A DNA stretch of 64,000 nucleotides, taken from contig NC_134456.1 of the NCBI RefSeq assembly GCF_047948215.1, positions 80,032,515 through 80,096,514 on the forward strand, given 5' to 3'. Shown here piece after piece: positions 1-13,139 of the stretch (positions are counted from its first letter, which is position 1; each line of letters opens with the position of its first letter). Both the position numbers and the translations under genes were made by a program. This DNA is from Lycorma delicatula (Eukaryota; Arthropoda; Insecta; Hemiptera; Fulgoridae). Below the pieces are notes generated by a model, which saw only the letters and a program-made list of their open reading frames with translations, did no database searches and was not told the DNA's origin.

Positions 1-772
1 CAGATTGTATAGTATATATTTAAATAATTGCAGTTCCTTAAAAATATATATGAATGTCTATAACATGTTGCAAATATTAACAGTATTTATTATTCCTTAC
101 ATTAATAAACATAGCAGAATATTGTAACAATTTACAGTAAGCTTCCATAATGACAAGTTATCTAACAGAAATAAACGTGTACTATTTATTGCAGTATATC
201 ACTACTATTAATATAGTAGTACTATTTATTAATTTATGGTATCATAATGTTTGAAATTTATTATTCAATAATGATGGAGTTAATAGAATTTTAAGTTATA
301 TATGTTTCTTCCTAAGGAGAAATTAATGTTTCAAGTAGGTTCATTTCTGTCTCTGTGGTATTCATAAGAGCTTTTTGCTAATTCAGAACTATGAGTTCTT
401 TAAGATATGGTTATTGTGAATGCAGATCTATATTTACGAAGACCTACTTCTAAGTATGGTTGCAATCATTACTGAATATTGAACACTTAACAGTTATTCT
501 AAAGTAAAAGTTATTACGGAATGTAAAAAAGAAGTAAACAAATAAATGCAACTAAGTGGCACGTATAATGACAGGAAGTAAATTATCTGTAATCTTAATT
601 TGCTAAATGATTGTACTCAGTGATATAATCATTGAAAAATAATAACACTTTCCGTTATTGTATTAATTTCATTAGAATTTATATTAGATAACTATACCAT
701 GGGATACCAGACCAGATAGTTAATTACTTTAAACTTCACATGTATGAGTAAATTGTGGTTTTTTCTATCCAG
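1..772. other. AT-rich non-coding stretch
   Basis: No open frame, RNA gene or repeat can be supported here. The sequence is AT-rich with many stops in all frames, as expected for an intron or intergenic DNA. If the possible exon at 773-1008 is real, this would be the intron before it, with a weak pyrimidine tract just upstream of 772. Confidence 0.5.
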
Positions 773-1008
773 TTTTTCTCCATTATCGATTCTATGGATG
801 TTTGTTTGATCCTGCTAAATGCTGGGACTTGGCTAGTAAAGTCAATGCAGCCTTAAATTATCTGGCAAGGGGGGCTGCTTATGAACAAAATAAGAACTAT
901 TTCATACCTGGTGACTGTGTAATAAGCCAATGGCTGAAGTGCCTTTGGAGTAAGCTGGGCTCCAAAATCATTAGTAAAAAAAAATTTACATTAGGTGCAT
1001 TTTAACTA
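773..1008 (+). CDS. Possible terminal coding exon of an unrecognised gene
   Basis: An open frame of about 78 codons runs from a plausible splice acceptor (pyrimidine-rich tract ending CAG at 770-772) to a TAA at about 1003-1005. It is richer in G and C than its surroundings and encodes a plausible globular sequence with several Trp, Cys and Tyr residues (for example FDPAKCWDLASKV and QWLKCLWSKLG) and a lysine-rich tail. There is no Kozak-type start, so if real it would be a last exon whose upstream exons lie off the left edge. I do not recognise the family. It could also be a chance frame or an old retrocopy. Confidence 0.25.
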
Positions 1009-4000
1009 TTACATACACTTCATAGTGTTTTCTCAGACTTTCTAATATGTTGTCCATTGTCTGTAATTTTTAAGCATTGTTTTAATCCTTAAAATTTCTA
1101 TTGAGCTGAGCTCTGCTTTATCTGTAAAATATTTTGTGACCATTAGAGAAAAATAGTTACTAACAGACAGGTCAGTAAGTTTAGTTACATTTTTTCTGAT
1201 TTAGCATATTTTATGAAAAGTTAATATGAAGAATTAAAATTACTTGTAAATTTTCAATTGGCTCAAATAATAGATTTTAAAAATACGAACTTTTAAAAAA
1301 AAGGAATATCTCTTTGAAATAAAGGAACAGAAATCTTATGGAATACGAAAATTAAATATAATTTCATGGAAATTCAATATTAATTCAACTCTTATATTGC
1401 TGTTATTTAAAGGCACTTAAAAAAAGTCAAAATTATTAAAACTACTATAACTGATTAGAATAATCCATAAATAAAAAATAGTAAAACTCCATTTAACTGA
1501 ATTTACATTACAAAATATATGCATTTTATCTACATAAGTATATCATAAAACAAATCAAATACTTTTTCTTTTTTTAAAAAAGCTGTGATGAACATTTAAT
1601 TAGGTTTTTTTTTTAATAATTTCCAGTAGATTATTTCCCCACCAATATAAAATTGCACTTTATTATTGTGTATTATTTTTGTTATAAAAACTAAACAAAA
1701 TGAAAATTTCATTGTGGTGAATGATTTGGTTTTTATTCATTCAAAATATGTATCAGTGTAATTGTAATTTCATACTGATTAGCAAAGATGTTTTTTGAAG
1801 TGATCAAAAACTCCATCATAGCACAGTAATTTTGACTGCTGTTATATATTTTTACTGTTTCTACTTGTTTTGTTGCTAATAAAAATATTTTATTGCTTTA
1901 TTATCAAACTTCTAATTACTTTCTACTTATTTTCTTTTTATGATAAAAAATTGTTATTTCTTTCTTATGGTAAAGAATGCAGTCATAGTGGTTGCTGTAA
2001 TATAATAGTAATTGTTTACTTATGAAGAAAGGTTGAATTTTTATCTTTAAATACATAAATTGATGATTTTTTCTTTATTGTAAATAAGTAAATTTATTTA
2101 AAAATAAGTAGTATATAATTTTTCTCTTAGAATTTTAATTTATCTCATATTTCTTTCATTCAGAATTTCTTTGAACTTCATTCCCATACAAGTATTGGTA
2201 TTTAATGAGTCAATTATCAAAAATTGTTATTTTAAAAATTAATGGTTCTATTTATTAAAGCAGTTAATAAATTTCTTTAACTTATTAGCAAGTTAAAATA
2301 GAATATCTGAATGTCAATTCAATTTAAATATTCAACCTGACTTTATGTAACAAAATGTTACATTTATGTAATAATTATTTATTATTTAGTTTTAGAGATT
2401 AAAAAACAGTACAATTTCTGCATGAATTCTTATTATTTAGTATTCACTCATTATAATTTAGAAAACTACGTACTTAAATTTACTACATTGCCTTTGTCCT
2501 GTTGTTGTTAGAGTGGCTGTATATATTTATTGTTCACAATAAAACAAAATATTCATTTAAAATTAATATGTGAATGACAATATAGTTATAATATTTGTAT
2601 ATAGCGTTTGTAAATAATTACTGTATTGCATATTTGACTTATAAAGATGATATTTAAAAACATGTACACAACTAGTGATTTTTATAGTACTTCATAATTT
2701 ATTTTCTATTATTTTATAAGCTAATAATCAATTCGGAATAGTTAAAGATCGAAAACTAGTCATTTTTAATATTGTAATCAAGTAAATAAAGTGAATATAT
2801 TTTTTTTTTTTCTGTAGAGCATTGATTATTTAAAGTTATCAGGGTTGAACCATTTTGTACAAGTAGTAAATACACAGTTTTCCACTGTGTTATAGACACA
2901 AGTATTTTAATGCTATGTCTAATGTAAAATTTATGAGTTAATTTATTTATCAGTTAGTTGCGTCAATTTATATTTGAATAAGAATTTATTTAGTAATTTC
3001 ATAATATTAAAGTTGTTATTTACTATTAGCACCACTATTTTTTTAAAATAGATGTTATATTATAGTATGTTAAAAATAGTGACTAATATTAACAGTGTAA
3101 CATATTTAAAAATTTTATGTAAAATGTTAGTATTTTTTGCTGATTATTTAAAGCATACAAAGCATACAAATGTTTCACGTTAAGGGATTTGCAGTTTCTG
3201 AAAAGAACATTATTTAACCATAGTAAGATTACAGTTTAGTCTGAGGGACATTTACTATATGAGACTAGAATTTCCATATACCTAACCTCCTTTATGTTAT
3301 TTGTTTGACAACACTAGAATAGCCTGTAATAGAAGGAGAACCGTTCACAAAGGTAGAAGTCTTAATCGTTCCCAAAAAGGAAGTTTCTAAGAAAATATAT
3401 TTATTTTTAAAGAAACTGTTTAATTCCATTTGAAACCTTCAAGTTTTATTTTTTTCCATGTGTTTTCTATATATTACTTTTGAAATTTAAGCTTTCTTGT
3501 ATTACCTATTTAGAATTTTCTGGCCATTTCCTTTAAATCCATATTAGCTTTCTTGCTTTAATGATTATATTTTTGCCACACTTTTATCGTATTGTGATAT
3601 TATTAGGTTAACCATCTGCTCAGTCAAACATTACATTATTATATATAATTTTATTCTGCATATATATTTTTTTTTATTTGAATTATTCTGTATCACATTT
3701 TGTAGAGATTAGATTGTAGTTTAATCAGTTATTGATTTAGCCAATATGTTCCTACTTTTCATATTTATTAGCAGAGAATATATTCAGTAGTGTGCTGTTA
3801 TCAGTCAGTTGCACTATATTCTGTTTTGGGGAGAACATTTTTAGAGAAATAAGAAATAGGTGATCTTATGAAGTGGAAAATGTTTTGAGGAAGAAATTTA
3901 ATGAGGCCTAAAAATTAAGTGGCCTTTTTTTTAACATTAAAGAAAATAAATCCAACTGTTGAATGTTAAACTATTTTAATGATAGCCAGGAGCTATCATT

Positions 4001-7000
4001 AAAACAGTTTACGATTAGATGTCAGCTTGTTTCATTTAAGCTATTACTTGAGGGAAAAAGGGACATTAAAAGGTATTATATTAAATATCTGAATAAAATG
4101 GATGAATTAAATTATCTTATGATCTTTTTATGTGATTGTTCAAGAGATCAAAACCTAACCTGATTCCTAAAGTGGAATCAAAATATGTCAGGGCAGAGAT
4201 TCAGCTTATTAAATTCTGTAACTGAATCATAATTCAGTAGCATATTGCTAAATATACTTGCACACTCTACAGGTAGATACCCATTCCATGTGGCTGCTGT
4301 GCAAGACATGCTCAAAAGGTTTGCCAGAAAAAATAGAACTGTGACAAGTGAACATTACTGCAGGACATCTCAGAAATTTGTGTCTGCTTTCTTTACATCA
4401 CTTTCAATCAAATGATACAGTGTCACAATCATTTCTCATCGCTCAGCTAAAATTCTTTGATCTGCTCACAGTTGGTTCAGATATCAAGTCTTTTAATAAT
4501 TTGTTATCACATTGAAATAAGTTCCACTGCAATTGCTTGAGCCAAAATTTATATTTTCATTTCATTTTTTTAAAATTACATTATGAGTTAAAATAATTAC
4601 AGCCGCATTGTGAATGTTCTCAGGTGACTTAAAAAAACAAACACGATTTTTGCCGAGCCCTCCCAAATGTGTATATCATGTGTGCATGTAAGATTTAAAT
4701 TGCTGTATGTGCCAGCCACAGACAATGGATAGATACTCTCACTTTAAGGAAGTTTGCTTGTGGGTCCCATCTCAATATTAAGCTGGATTAATATGGCATC
4801 TGCAAAACCTATTTTTTTTTTACTTAATAGTAGAAATTGGAAACACATTTACCGAGTCTATGATGCAAAGCCACATAAAGTTATGAATGTAAAATACATA
4901 GTATAATTAACTAAGTTCATGATTACCTAACGTTATTTGTGTTGATACTATGAATGTAACAAAAAAGAAATTGATTGTTTTATTATAGTTATACTTTCAC
5001 TTAAAAGCTCTTTCTTTTGGAAAATATGAGTGAATATCATAGAACTATCTAATTTCATTACCTGTGGTATACAAGAAATAATGTAATTATCACCACACCT
5101 CACTCTTTAATTTACCTTATCGGTGTAGATAATTTACACATTACAGCTGGGATGACTGGTGAATTATCATTTCTTTACAGATTTTGAGAATTTTCAACCA
5201 GATTCAGATTCGTAATCTCAATTTAGAAATGCGAGGCTCTATTGCAGAGTTATCCATAAAATACTTCATTCTTTAAACTGAGATTTTGCTTATTTATTTT
5301 TCTTAAGAGAAAATAAATTAAATCATTGTAGTAAAGTTTTTTCAATGACTATTTTAATGTAATTTTAGATAGCAATGAATGGATTATGTGAGTTAATATT
5401 AGTTTTTTTAAGACAAAAAAATTAATATATATATAGTTAACTTTACTATATTGTTTACTGAACAAAATAACATTCTTGTGCGTGATTACGTTTTTTTTTT
5501 TTTTTTTTTTGTTTAACTACATACAGTATATATTATTTGATTTTTGTTATTGATAATCTCTGCTCTATGGTGTTTATTTACGTCTTATCAGAATTACTAG
5601 CCTGATTTCTTCTTTCACATTCCTCATTTTACAATAAATATTTTGTATAAATTTACATTTAAAATCTATTATCATGCTCAGTAATTATTTAGAGTTAAAC
5701 GTTAAATGATTACTCTGTATTTTATACTTAATTTTGTTTCTTTTCATCCTCAACTGGCTGTGTAGTTAGCATACATAGATGTACACATACAGTCGTGTAA
5801 GTTAAAAAGTAGTAATAATATTAATTTCACTTAATTGCACCATTTTTGTGCCTCTAATTGTCCATTTTTAACTTAACAAAGATATTATTTGTACTTCATG
5901 CTGTTATTATATTTAATTGAATATAATTACTATATGAATATCTATGTAGATATTTGATAAAATTTTAATTGTTTTCCTTTTTAGTGCAAGCATTTTACAA
6001 AATAAATGTTTTAAAAAAATTCCTAATATGATTAATTATTCTTACTATTAATTTCTTTATTTTATATTCATAGTATATCACATTTTTCATTGTTTTTTTA
6101 ATATATTTGACATCATCTTCAAGGCTTAATATTTAAGGCAGTTACTGTCGGGGTTACTTAAAAAAAAAAGTTGTATGCGATGAAAAAGTAATTCATCAGC
6201 AGCTTGAAATAAAAACGTTATTAGTTACATTTCGTTGTAAAGTTTATTTTACTTATTTATTTATAACATATTTTTTAATTTCTAAATAATTACATAAACA
6301 TGTTACTTGAACATTTTGTTACTATATTTTTCAGTATATTTTTTTTTATGTATCAATAACTTCAAGATTTTTTTCTAATTATAAACTGTTAAATTTATTA
6401 AAAATAGATTTTGCTAAGTTGAATTTTTTCAGATCCCTTGTAATGTATTACAGGGATACTGTATAGATACTGTACCTGGTATTATACAAGTATTATGCTC
6501 ATTTAATTTAATTATTATAACTAGCATCAGTATTGTTTTATATTGACAAATCTCTTTTACACTATTTACATTTTTCAAAAAGCATTACTCCTTTTCTATT
6601 CTGTCTCTATTTCATTAACTCCATTGTTTTTCGTTTTGTGTATTTGTATTGGTGAATAGTTAAACCGTAAAGATTTATTATAACCTTTTAATCCTTAAAC
6701 AGCATTTTGCTTAAATGGAAACATATAGAATGTGTAACAGGCTCTCTTAACATATATAATTATTGTAATTTCTTATTTACAGATAGATTGTATAATTTTT
6801 TAACTGTTTATATTTTCTATTCCTTTTGACATTTTTTCTCTTGAAATATATACTTTTTTTAATAAACTATGAACATTATATTTATTTACAGTATTACTTT
6901 TTAATGTGTTGAATGTGTTAAGTTATTAATTATTTTCAAACTAACTAATAGTGTAAATAGTATTAGTTACACTATTATATTCTTAAGCAATATTAGTTGC

Positions 7001-8900
7001 TCTGTACTTTGTAAATGTGAAAGATCTTTAAAGCACATTCTGTGTATAAACTTTTTAAACTGTGTACATAATATTTTTTAATTAAAAATGTTTTTTATTA
7101 ATGTTAGTTATTAAAAAAATGTTACGTTAAGTGTATTTTTGCATAGATATTAATTATTATAATTTTATCTAAAAAAATTATTTTAAAGAAAAGAATTATA
7201 GAAATGTATATTTCTTTGAAAAAAAATTATCATGTTGTTCGTAGATTACTTTTATGTGGAATATTTGGTATGTATAGAGTTCAAATAGTAAATGTATTTT
7301 TCAAAACCTTAGTTATATAAAGTGGTAGCATATAAAAATTAAAAAGTTACATAACTATATGTGAAAAAATGTTGAACGTTAATGTAAATTGTTGACATTT
7401 TTGTTGTTTTTTCAAGATAAATTGTATAATAATTTCACATATCATGAAAATATAAAGTATAAAGTATTTACTATGTTTTTTATTTAGTTTATAGACATTA
7501 TTCAAATTTATGAGTTCACAAAAACATAAAATGATGTTCAAATCATTCTGCAGAACTGTTTTTTAAACATTAAGATGTTAAACATTTCCCTTAAGATCTC
7601 AAAACAAAAAGATGTTGAGGAAAAAAATTTGATGACATTCTTCTAATTTGCGAGAAATTTATACAAAATAACAAGTTAATTTCTCTTACAGGGTTATGGA
7701 TAAAGTGTAAAGTTTTTTTTTCAGTTTTAAATAAGTATATTATTTTGTTTGATTTATAGCTATACGAGTATTATGTGTAATAGCCATTCATGAAGTATTT
7801 TTGGTCATAGTTATGTATAATAAAATTGTTTAAACTCAAACTGGTCATTTACCCATAACCTACCTCATATCCACAACTTACATTTTCCTTCTCAGTTTTC
7901 ACATTGCAACTAGATGACTCAACCTATCACCCACCTTCTCGCACTCCTTCTTGCTATGCAATCTGTTTGAAAAACCTGGATCTTCCTGCCAAGATACCTT
8001 AGAATTCACAGCTCCTGCTGTGTAAGACTTAATGATAATAAACTCTCAGGACTTAAATTAACATTATAATAATTAACATTTGTTAAAAGTTTTTTTTAAG
8101 TGATCCTTTTAATCTAATTAACAAACACTGACCCTCTATTGTGAAATTTCTTGTAACCTGATGCATGGTACCCTGTCAGTATTGTAATATAAATTCCAAT
8201 TGTTGTAGCAGATTACAACTCTTAATATTCTAACAGCCATAGTCAGACAAGGTGATTTAGAATTTCACTTGATTATTTAATTTGAATTACAGATAACTAT
8301 TTAAGACTTTGAAATACATGCAAAATATTTCATTTCAATAATTTGCCCAACTCTTTTCATGGTATTTGCCTCCATTTAGAGGAATATAAGTATAGCTGCT
8401 CTGCTAATACTGCTATTTTAGTGCTTTTTAAATAAAGCTGAACTGCTACGTATATTTTTTATGAAATTGGTAGGAACAAGAACAAATAATGCCAACTATT
8501 TACTATACCAGTGCCATCTCTCAGTTTGTGTAGAGTAGAATTATTAATATTTTGTCATATATATATATATATAATATATGTAGTAGAAGCAAAAATTAGT
8601 CACTAATAGCTCATGCTGATCAAAGGTGTAAGTAGATGTGATAACACTGATAAAAACATTTTTCGACATATAAAATGTTTATTGTGTTTCTAATGTAATT
8701 TTTATCATACACTGAACTCAAAAATGCTGTTGACAGTATTTTTCTATCTTTCACATCTTTAGTACTATAACATTTTTTATGTATTGCTTTTTCAGAATTT
8801 CAAGCACTTTTTTGGTGATAACTACTATAATGTACTTATAATTTTAGAAGATGTCAAACAGAGGTTAAGCTAACTTAGCATTACAAAGGCAGTAGTTGTG
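1009..8900. other. Long AT-rich region without supported genes
   Basis: About 7.9 kb with dense stops in all six frames. It contains A/T runs (for example a T-tract near 5491-5511), a TA microsatellite near 8561-8580 and the hairpin at 3966-4009, but no coding block, RNA gene or mobile element I can name. The 66-codon frame at 3963-4163 has no protein-like features. Confidence 0.6.
3966..4009. repeat. Imperfect palindrome (hairpin)
   Basis: Perfect 13-bp arms (3974-3986 and 3992-4004) surround a 5-base spacer. Pairing continues outward with one or two mismatches to about 21 bp per arm. The tiny spacer resembles the other palindromes near 60.2, 62.3 and 63.4 kb. Confidence 0.7.
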
Positions 8901-9199
8901 TATGTAGGATGAATTGTTTACCGATGCCTCTCAACATGTTGCCAGGCAGCAGTATACTTAATCATACAATAAAAATTTGTAAACATGCCGGTATTGCTCA
9001 AACATTCCATGTGTATGCACCAATTGTGGTGTATGTGTGAATGAATTGCAGTAGAAAGAAAATAAATATGCCAAGGAAGTATGCAAATCATCCAAATAAA
9101 TTTTTTTGTATGTGGGGGTTGACGTTTAAAGATCAACGATGAGGTTTGAATCCAGTGGTTAAAAATATTCAGAACTATATTTTGTTAGTAAAAATGGAG

Positions 9200-9480
9200 G
9201 ATCAAGATAACAACTGAACACCTCATCTGCTATTAACACATCTAACTACAGGAGATCTGAAGTGAGGGAGCTACTGTAGTTCAAAATGAGGAGCAAGGTG
9301 ATCCTACTTTTGAAGTAAGTGTTCATTTGATAACTAAAAGCAATTGAACAATCCTATTTGGGAGTTGAGGTTGTCCAAAAACCTGGCTGAGCTTTGGGGT
9401 TCTAGGCTGGAACTTCCTTCAGAATGACAATAAAATATGCCAGAAAACATTTCTAGATTTCTACTCTTAAGAAAATGATT
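9200..9480 (+). pseudogene. Short possible coding relic, family not established
   Basis: Between about 9345 and 9480, short + strand stretches across two frames read like protein (for example a segment LRLSKNLAELWGSRLE at about 9370-9415), separated by stops. This may be a decayed copy of a repeated insect open frame, but the match is too short to name. The region just upstream (8930-9136) has no convincing frame. Confidence 0.2.
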
Positions 9481-9530
9481 TAGTACATTGGAACAATACT
9501 TACGATGTGATTAATATATTTGATCATACA

Positions 9531-9688
9531 ATTTTTTTTTAACCTCCAGGTCTGCAGTCAAGCAATTTTTTTTGCAGAGGATAAGATGAGTGTTTTGTAG
9601 CGTGTGTGAAAAATGCCATGCCTGACCGGAAGTTGAACCCAGGACCTCTGGGTGAAAGGCCGAGACGCTACCACTTGCAGAGGCCAGC
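9531..9688 (-). mobile_element. tRNA-derived SINE, family B
   Basis: Read on the minus strand this starts with a tRNA-like head (GGCCTCTGCAAGTGGTAGCG, box-A like, then GGTTCAACTTCC, box-B like) and ends in an A-rich tail. It is related to the copies at 22597-22758 and 14802-14995. The 11-base sequence TTGATCATACA occurs immediately on both sides (9520-9530 and 9689-9699), a clear target-site duplication left by LINE-mediated retroposition. Confidence 0.85.
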
Positions 9689-9899
9689 TTGATCATACAC
9701 TTAAGACAACATAGTGGAGACTGTTTCTTTGGAAAGTAGTTGAAGATTCTTTTGTAGATAAACATTTACTACATCTTGCTTTATTAATTTGCTTTAACCT
9801 CATCCAGATGTTTATCACATTATAAATTAATGATCTCTTCCATTATTTTTGTTTTAGAGTAAAAGATTGACATATCATATCAAAATACTTAACGATTGC

Positions 9900-11880
9900 T
9901 GAAATGTGGGTTACCACTGGAATCTGGTTGGCTAGTACCGTTTCGTTAAACAATATCGTGCGTGACACCACCAAGTCCTCTATCCTTCATAGAACAATCA
10001 TAATGAAAGACTTGGTAGCCACGGATATGAAAATCCTCTTGACATCGATCGTGGGTCTTGTGAAGTATATTATTGATGGGACATAATCTTTTACTAAAAC
10101 TTTTACATCTTCCAGACAAGATTGGAGACCACGATCATTCCACTGGATTAAATTTGTATTCATAATACAGATTGAATCATGTGAATAAAATTATTTGAAG
10201 GTAATGCAGGTTTTCTTCTTGGAATTTTTAATTCTGATAAATTCAGATGCCCTGTTGTTGGGCGGTTCCTCAACCATTTCCTCCAACAAATGAAGTGATG
10301 GAGGAGGAGATTTTGAAAAATTGGATGCTAGAGAGGACTATCTCAGAGGTAGTATTTTTGTGGACTCATTTAACAAGGAACCTATTAGATAGCTTGCTGA
10401 CAGCTGTATCAACCCTGTCTGTAAAGAAAAAACTTGCAGACAGGAACGCTTAAGGGATCCCACTAACTGTGGTCTCATTAGCTGAAACCACTGCCTTCTT
10501 GCTCTTCCTAGTTAGTTCTGAAATATGGCTATGAGTGAAACAACTCGATCAGATAACATCTGAACTAGCTTTTTTAACTCATTACAGGATCCGCACTGTT
10601 GATTGCCTGCGTTTGGAGGGGCTTGCTCTGATGTATCATCAGCAAAAGAGTTTGGTTTAACCAGATTTCAGGAGTTATGAGTCTTTTTATATTCTCTACG
10701 TGTAGCCAGAAAAAAATGCTTCTGCTTGTTACAAAGTTTGAGAATTGCCTCCTCTTATTTAAAGGTTAGGTAATCTTGTGAGCAAGCTGAATGTGATGCA
10801 CCACAGTTAGCACATTTCTTTCTCCTGGCTGTAAGTGTCGTATGCCTTCATTAGCACATCAAGCACATATCTCAGTTTTCATACAAGATGTTGTGGTGTG
10901 GACATACTCTTGACATTTTAAGCAACATCAATATTGTGGATGAATGGCTCTACTCGAAATAACGGTGAACCTACTTTTATTTTCCCAGAGCTATGGGAAG
11001 ATTGCGCGTTAATACAAGGGAAGGAGTAGATTCCTCCATCCCAATCTGACATTTCATTATTCGCTTCACCTTTACAACATCTTTTGAACGAAGTTCTTTG
11101 GCAATTTTGGTAATATCTACCTCAAGAAAGATCTGGAAAAAATTATTCCTCGGGTGGTATTCAGGGTTTTATGGCATACCACGCTTATACCACCCCCAAG
11201 AACGAAACGTAAAAGGGATCGGCTCTGCTAGTCACTAAATGTCTCGATTAATATTGATCCTCCTCTCAGTTTCCTGGCGTTCTTTGGGTAACCACATTTT
11301 ACCATTACTATATTGATCAGGAAATGTGAGAACTTTTTGAAGGGAGCCACCTTCCTATTTATTTTGAAGAACTGTAAATTTCATATTTTTATATTATAGA
11401 CGGAATGCTTCACCATTTGAACTATTATTTTCAATAGAGTTAAAGAGGGTGGTTTTTTCAGGTAGATTACCAAGCATCATAGGAATTATTTCAGAGCTGG
11501 TAATTTTGGTCCCACAAGTACTGGGGAAAGATAGGACCACCCATACGCAGCCAGCACATACAAAGGCTAGAGCTCAGTAAACCTGGGTTCGTCCAAGTGC
11601 CCAAATGACATCATTCGAGACTCACTATGTAGAACCATCCACCCATCAACAGGATAATTTCTACCTTGGGTCACAGTTACAGTTTGTAACACATCCCAGT
11701 GGCTGTGATGGGAGAGGAATATAAGGGTAGGAGAGAGAAGGAAAGAGGGTTAAGGTCAACAGACAGTTGCCCTTTAGTCACCTTTTACAACCAGCAGTAG
11801 ACACCATTGTCCAAGATTCTTCCACTAGTCATTCGAGCGGAGCCCCTGACCCACAGGGGATGAACTATAAAAATTCTAAC
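9900..11880 (-). mobile_element. Jockey-like non-LTR retrotransposon, 5' part only, decayed
   Basis: On the minus strand the order is a GC-richer 5' leader (about 11880-11570), a gag-like ORF1 with zinc-knuckle remnants (near 10950-10780, including CLKCQEYVHTTTSC and CANCGASHSAC) and then the start of an endonuclease ORF2 (near 10180-9905, with IQWNDRGLQ, which matches the conserved N-terminal 'QWN...GL' motif of jockey-group apurinic endonucleases). Stops and frame changes interrupt all parts. No reverse transcriptase follows, so the copy is 3'-truncated, which is unusual because LINE copies normally lose the 5' end. Confidence 0.7.
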
Positions 11881-12920
11881 TCAACACTAATCTACTCAAA
11901 AGAATGATCATAACTTATATGTGTATATGCATAGGCATACTACAGCATTTGAAAATTTTTTCTTCAACATTTATAAATAATAAAGCAGTAATTTATAAGC
12001 ATCTTCTTAAATCTGTAGACCTTTAACTTTTGTCTGAGAACATTATAATTCACTCAGACAAAGTCATTCAACACAAAACTCCTATGGCAATCTGTCAAGT
12101 ATTGATGGCCCTTGCAATCAAGATGTGTTGTTTACTGAAAGACAGGATCTGTTGTGATTTTCTTCAACATCCTGAAACCAAACTAATCTGCATAGAGGAT
12201 ATTGTGAAACTAATTTATTCTAGAAACTTCTTTAGTTGAGAAAATTATTAGGTCTGCATAAGTACTAAATAAAATAAGTAAATAAACCATGTAGACCTTT
12301 CTGCTTTAAGGAAAGACTTATTTTATACAAGCAGGGTTTGTATTATTAATGAAGGATTATCATCAAATTGAATAACTTTGAAGTATTTTATCTAAGATTC
12401 TTTTACATTCTGTTTATTAACAGACTAACATATAAAAAGGAATTTTTGAAATTATATACCTGGCCAGCCGCTCTGCACTTTAAGTCTGCTTTTAATTTTT
12501 ATTTGGAAAAGATGTGAATTAAATAAAGTCATCATCTGCCTAGGGTTTGTAACATTGTTTTATTGAAAATATGTGACCTTAGATTTTAGCAACAGTTAAT
12601 AAATTTAAGAATCCTTTTAAGTAGTTTTTGTTTTATTGCAGGATTTGCATTCTGGTTCTGTACCTAAACCAATTTAGCAGCTCTTATTCATTTTTAAAAT
12701 GTTTTTTAATGCAATTAAAAAAAAAATCAGAAAATTCACTTACACGATTTAAGTGAACTCCCTCTTCTTTTAACTTGTCTCAGTTATTTTCCTCATAACT
12801 CATCCTTTAGTAATATAACCTTGTTCAAACGGAAAAGGAAAAGGCTAATCAAAATATTTTAGAGTGTTCAAAAATCTTTTGTGTAGCATAGCCACTCTTT
12901 ACATAAGCCATGAGATAATA
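11881..12920. other. AT-rich non-coding spacer
   Basis: No gene or repeat is supported. A 69-codon frame at 12030-12239 shows no recognisable motif and is probably chance. Confidence 0.5.
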
Positions 12921-13017
12921 CAAGGGTCTCCAGAAAGTAAAATCATTTTTATTTTATATCATGTTTATTCTATTTATTTTAATTTTAATAAATCCATCAT
13001 AATCTACATTTTTTAAA

Positions 13018-13134
13018 CTATCTTTTTGCATACTCTTCGTTCAAGCATTTGTCACATTGTGGCACTAGTTCTTGAATGCTGCCATCAAAGAAGTCTGCCC
13101 AGTCCATTTATCCACTCACGAATGTCTTGACATC
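13018..13134 (-). pseudogene. Mariner transposase C-terminal fragment
   Basis: About 38 codons with one internal stop, ending at a TAG complementary to 13018-13020. The sequence fits the last segment of mariner transposases, where a 'DFY..GI..LV.R..KC' pattern precedes the stop. The catalytic aspartates are not present. Confidence 0.7.
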
Positions 13135-13139
13135 ATCGT

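Noticed and set aside
3963..4163. 66-codon + strand frame
   Set aside because: It crosses the palindrome and has composition typical of random AT-rich DNA.
8918..9136. 72-codon minus-strand frame rich in His and Cys
   Set aside because: Looks zinc-finger-like at first, but Cys/His spacing fits no finger pattern and there are no homologous copies in the window.
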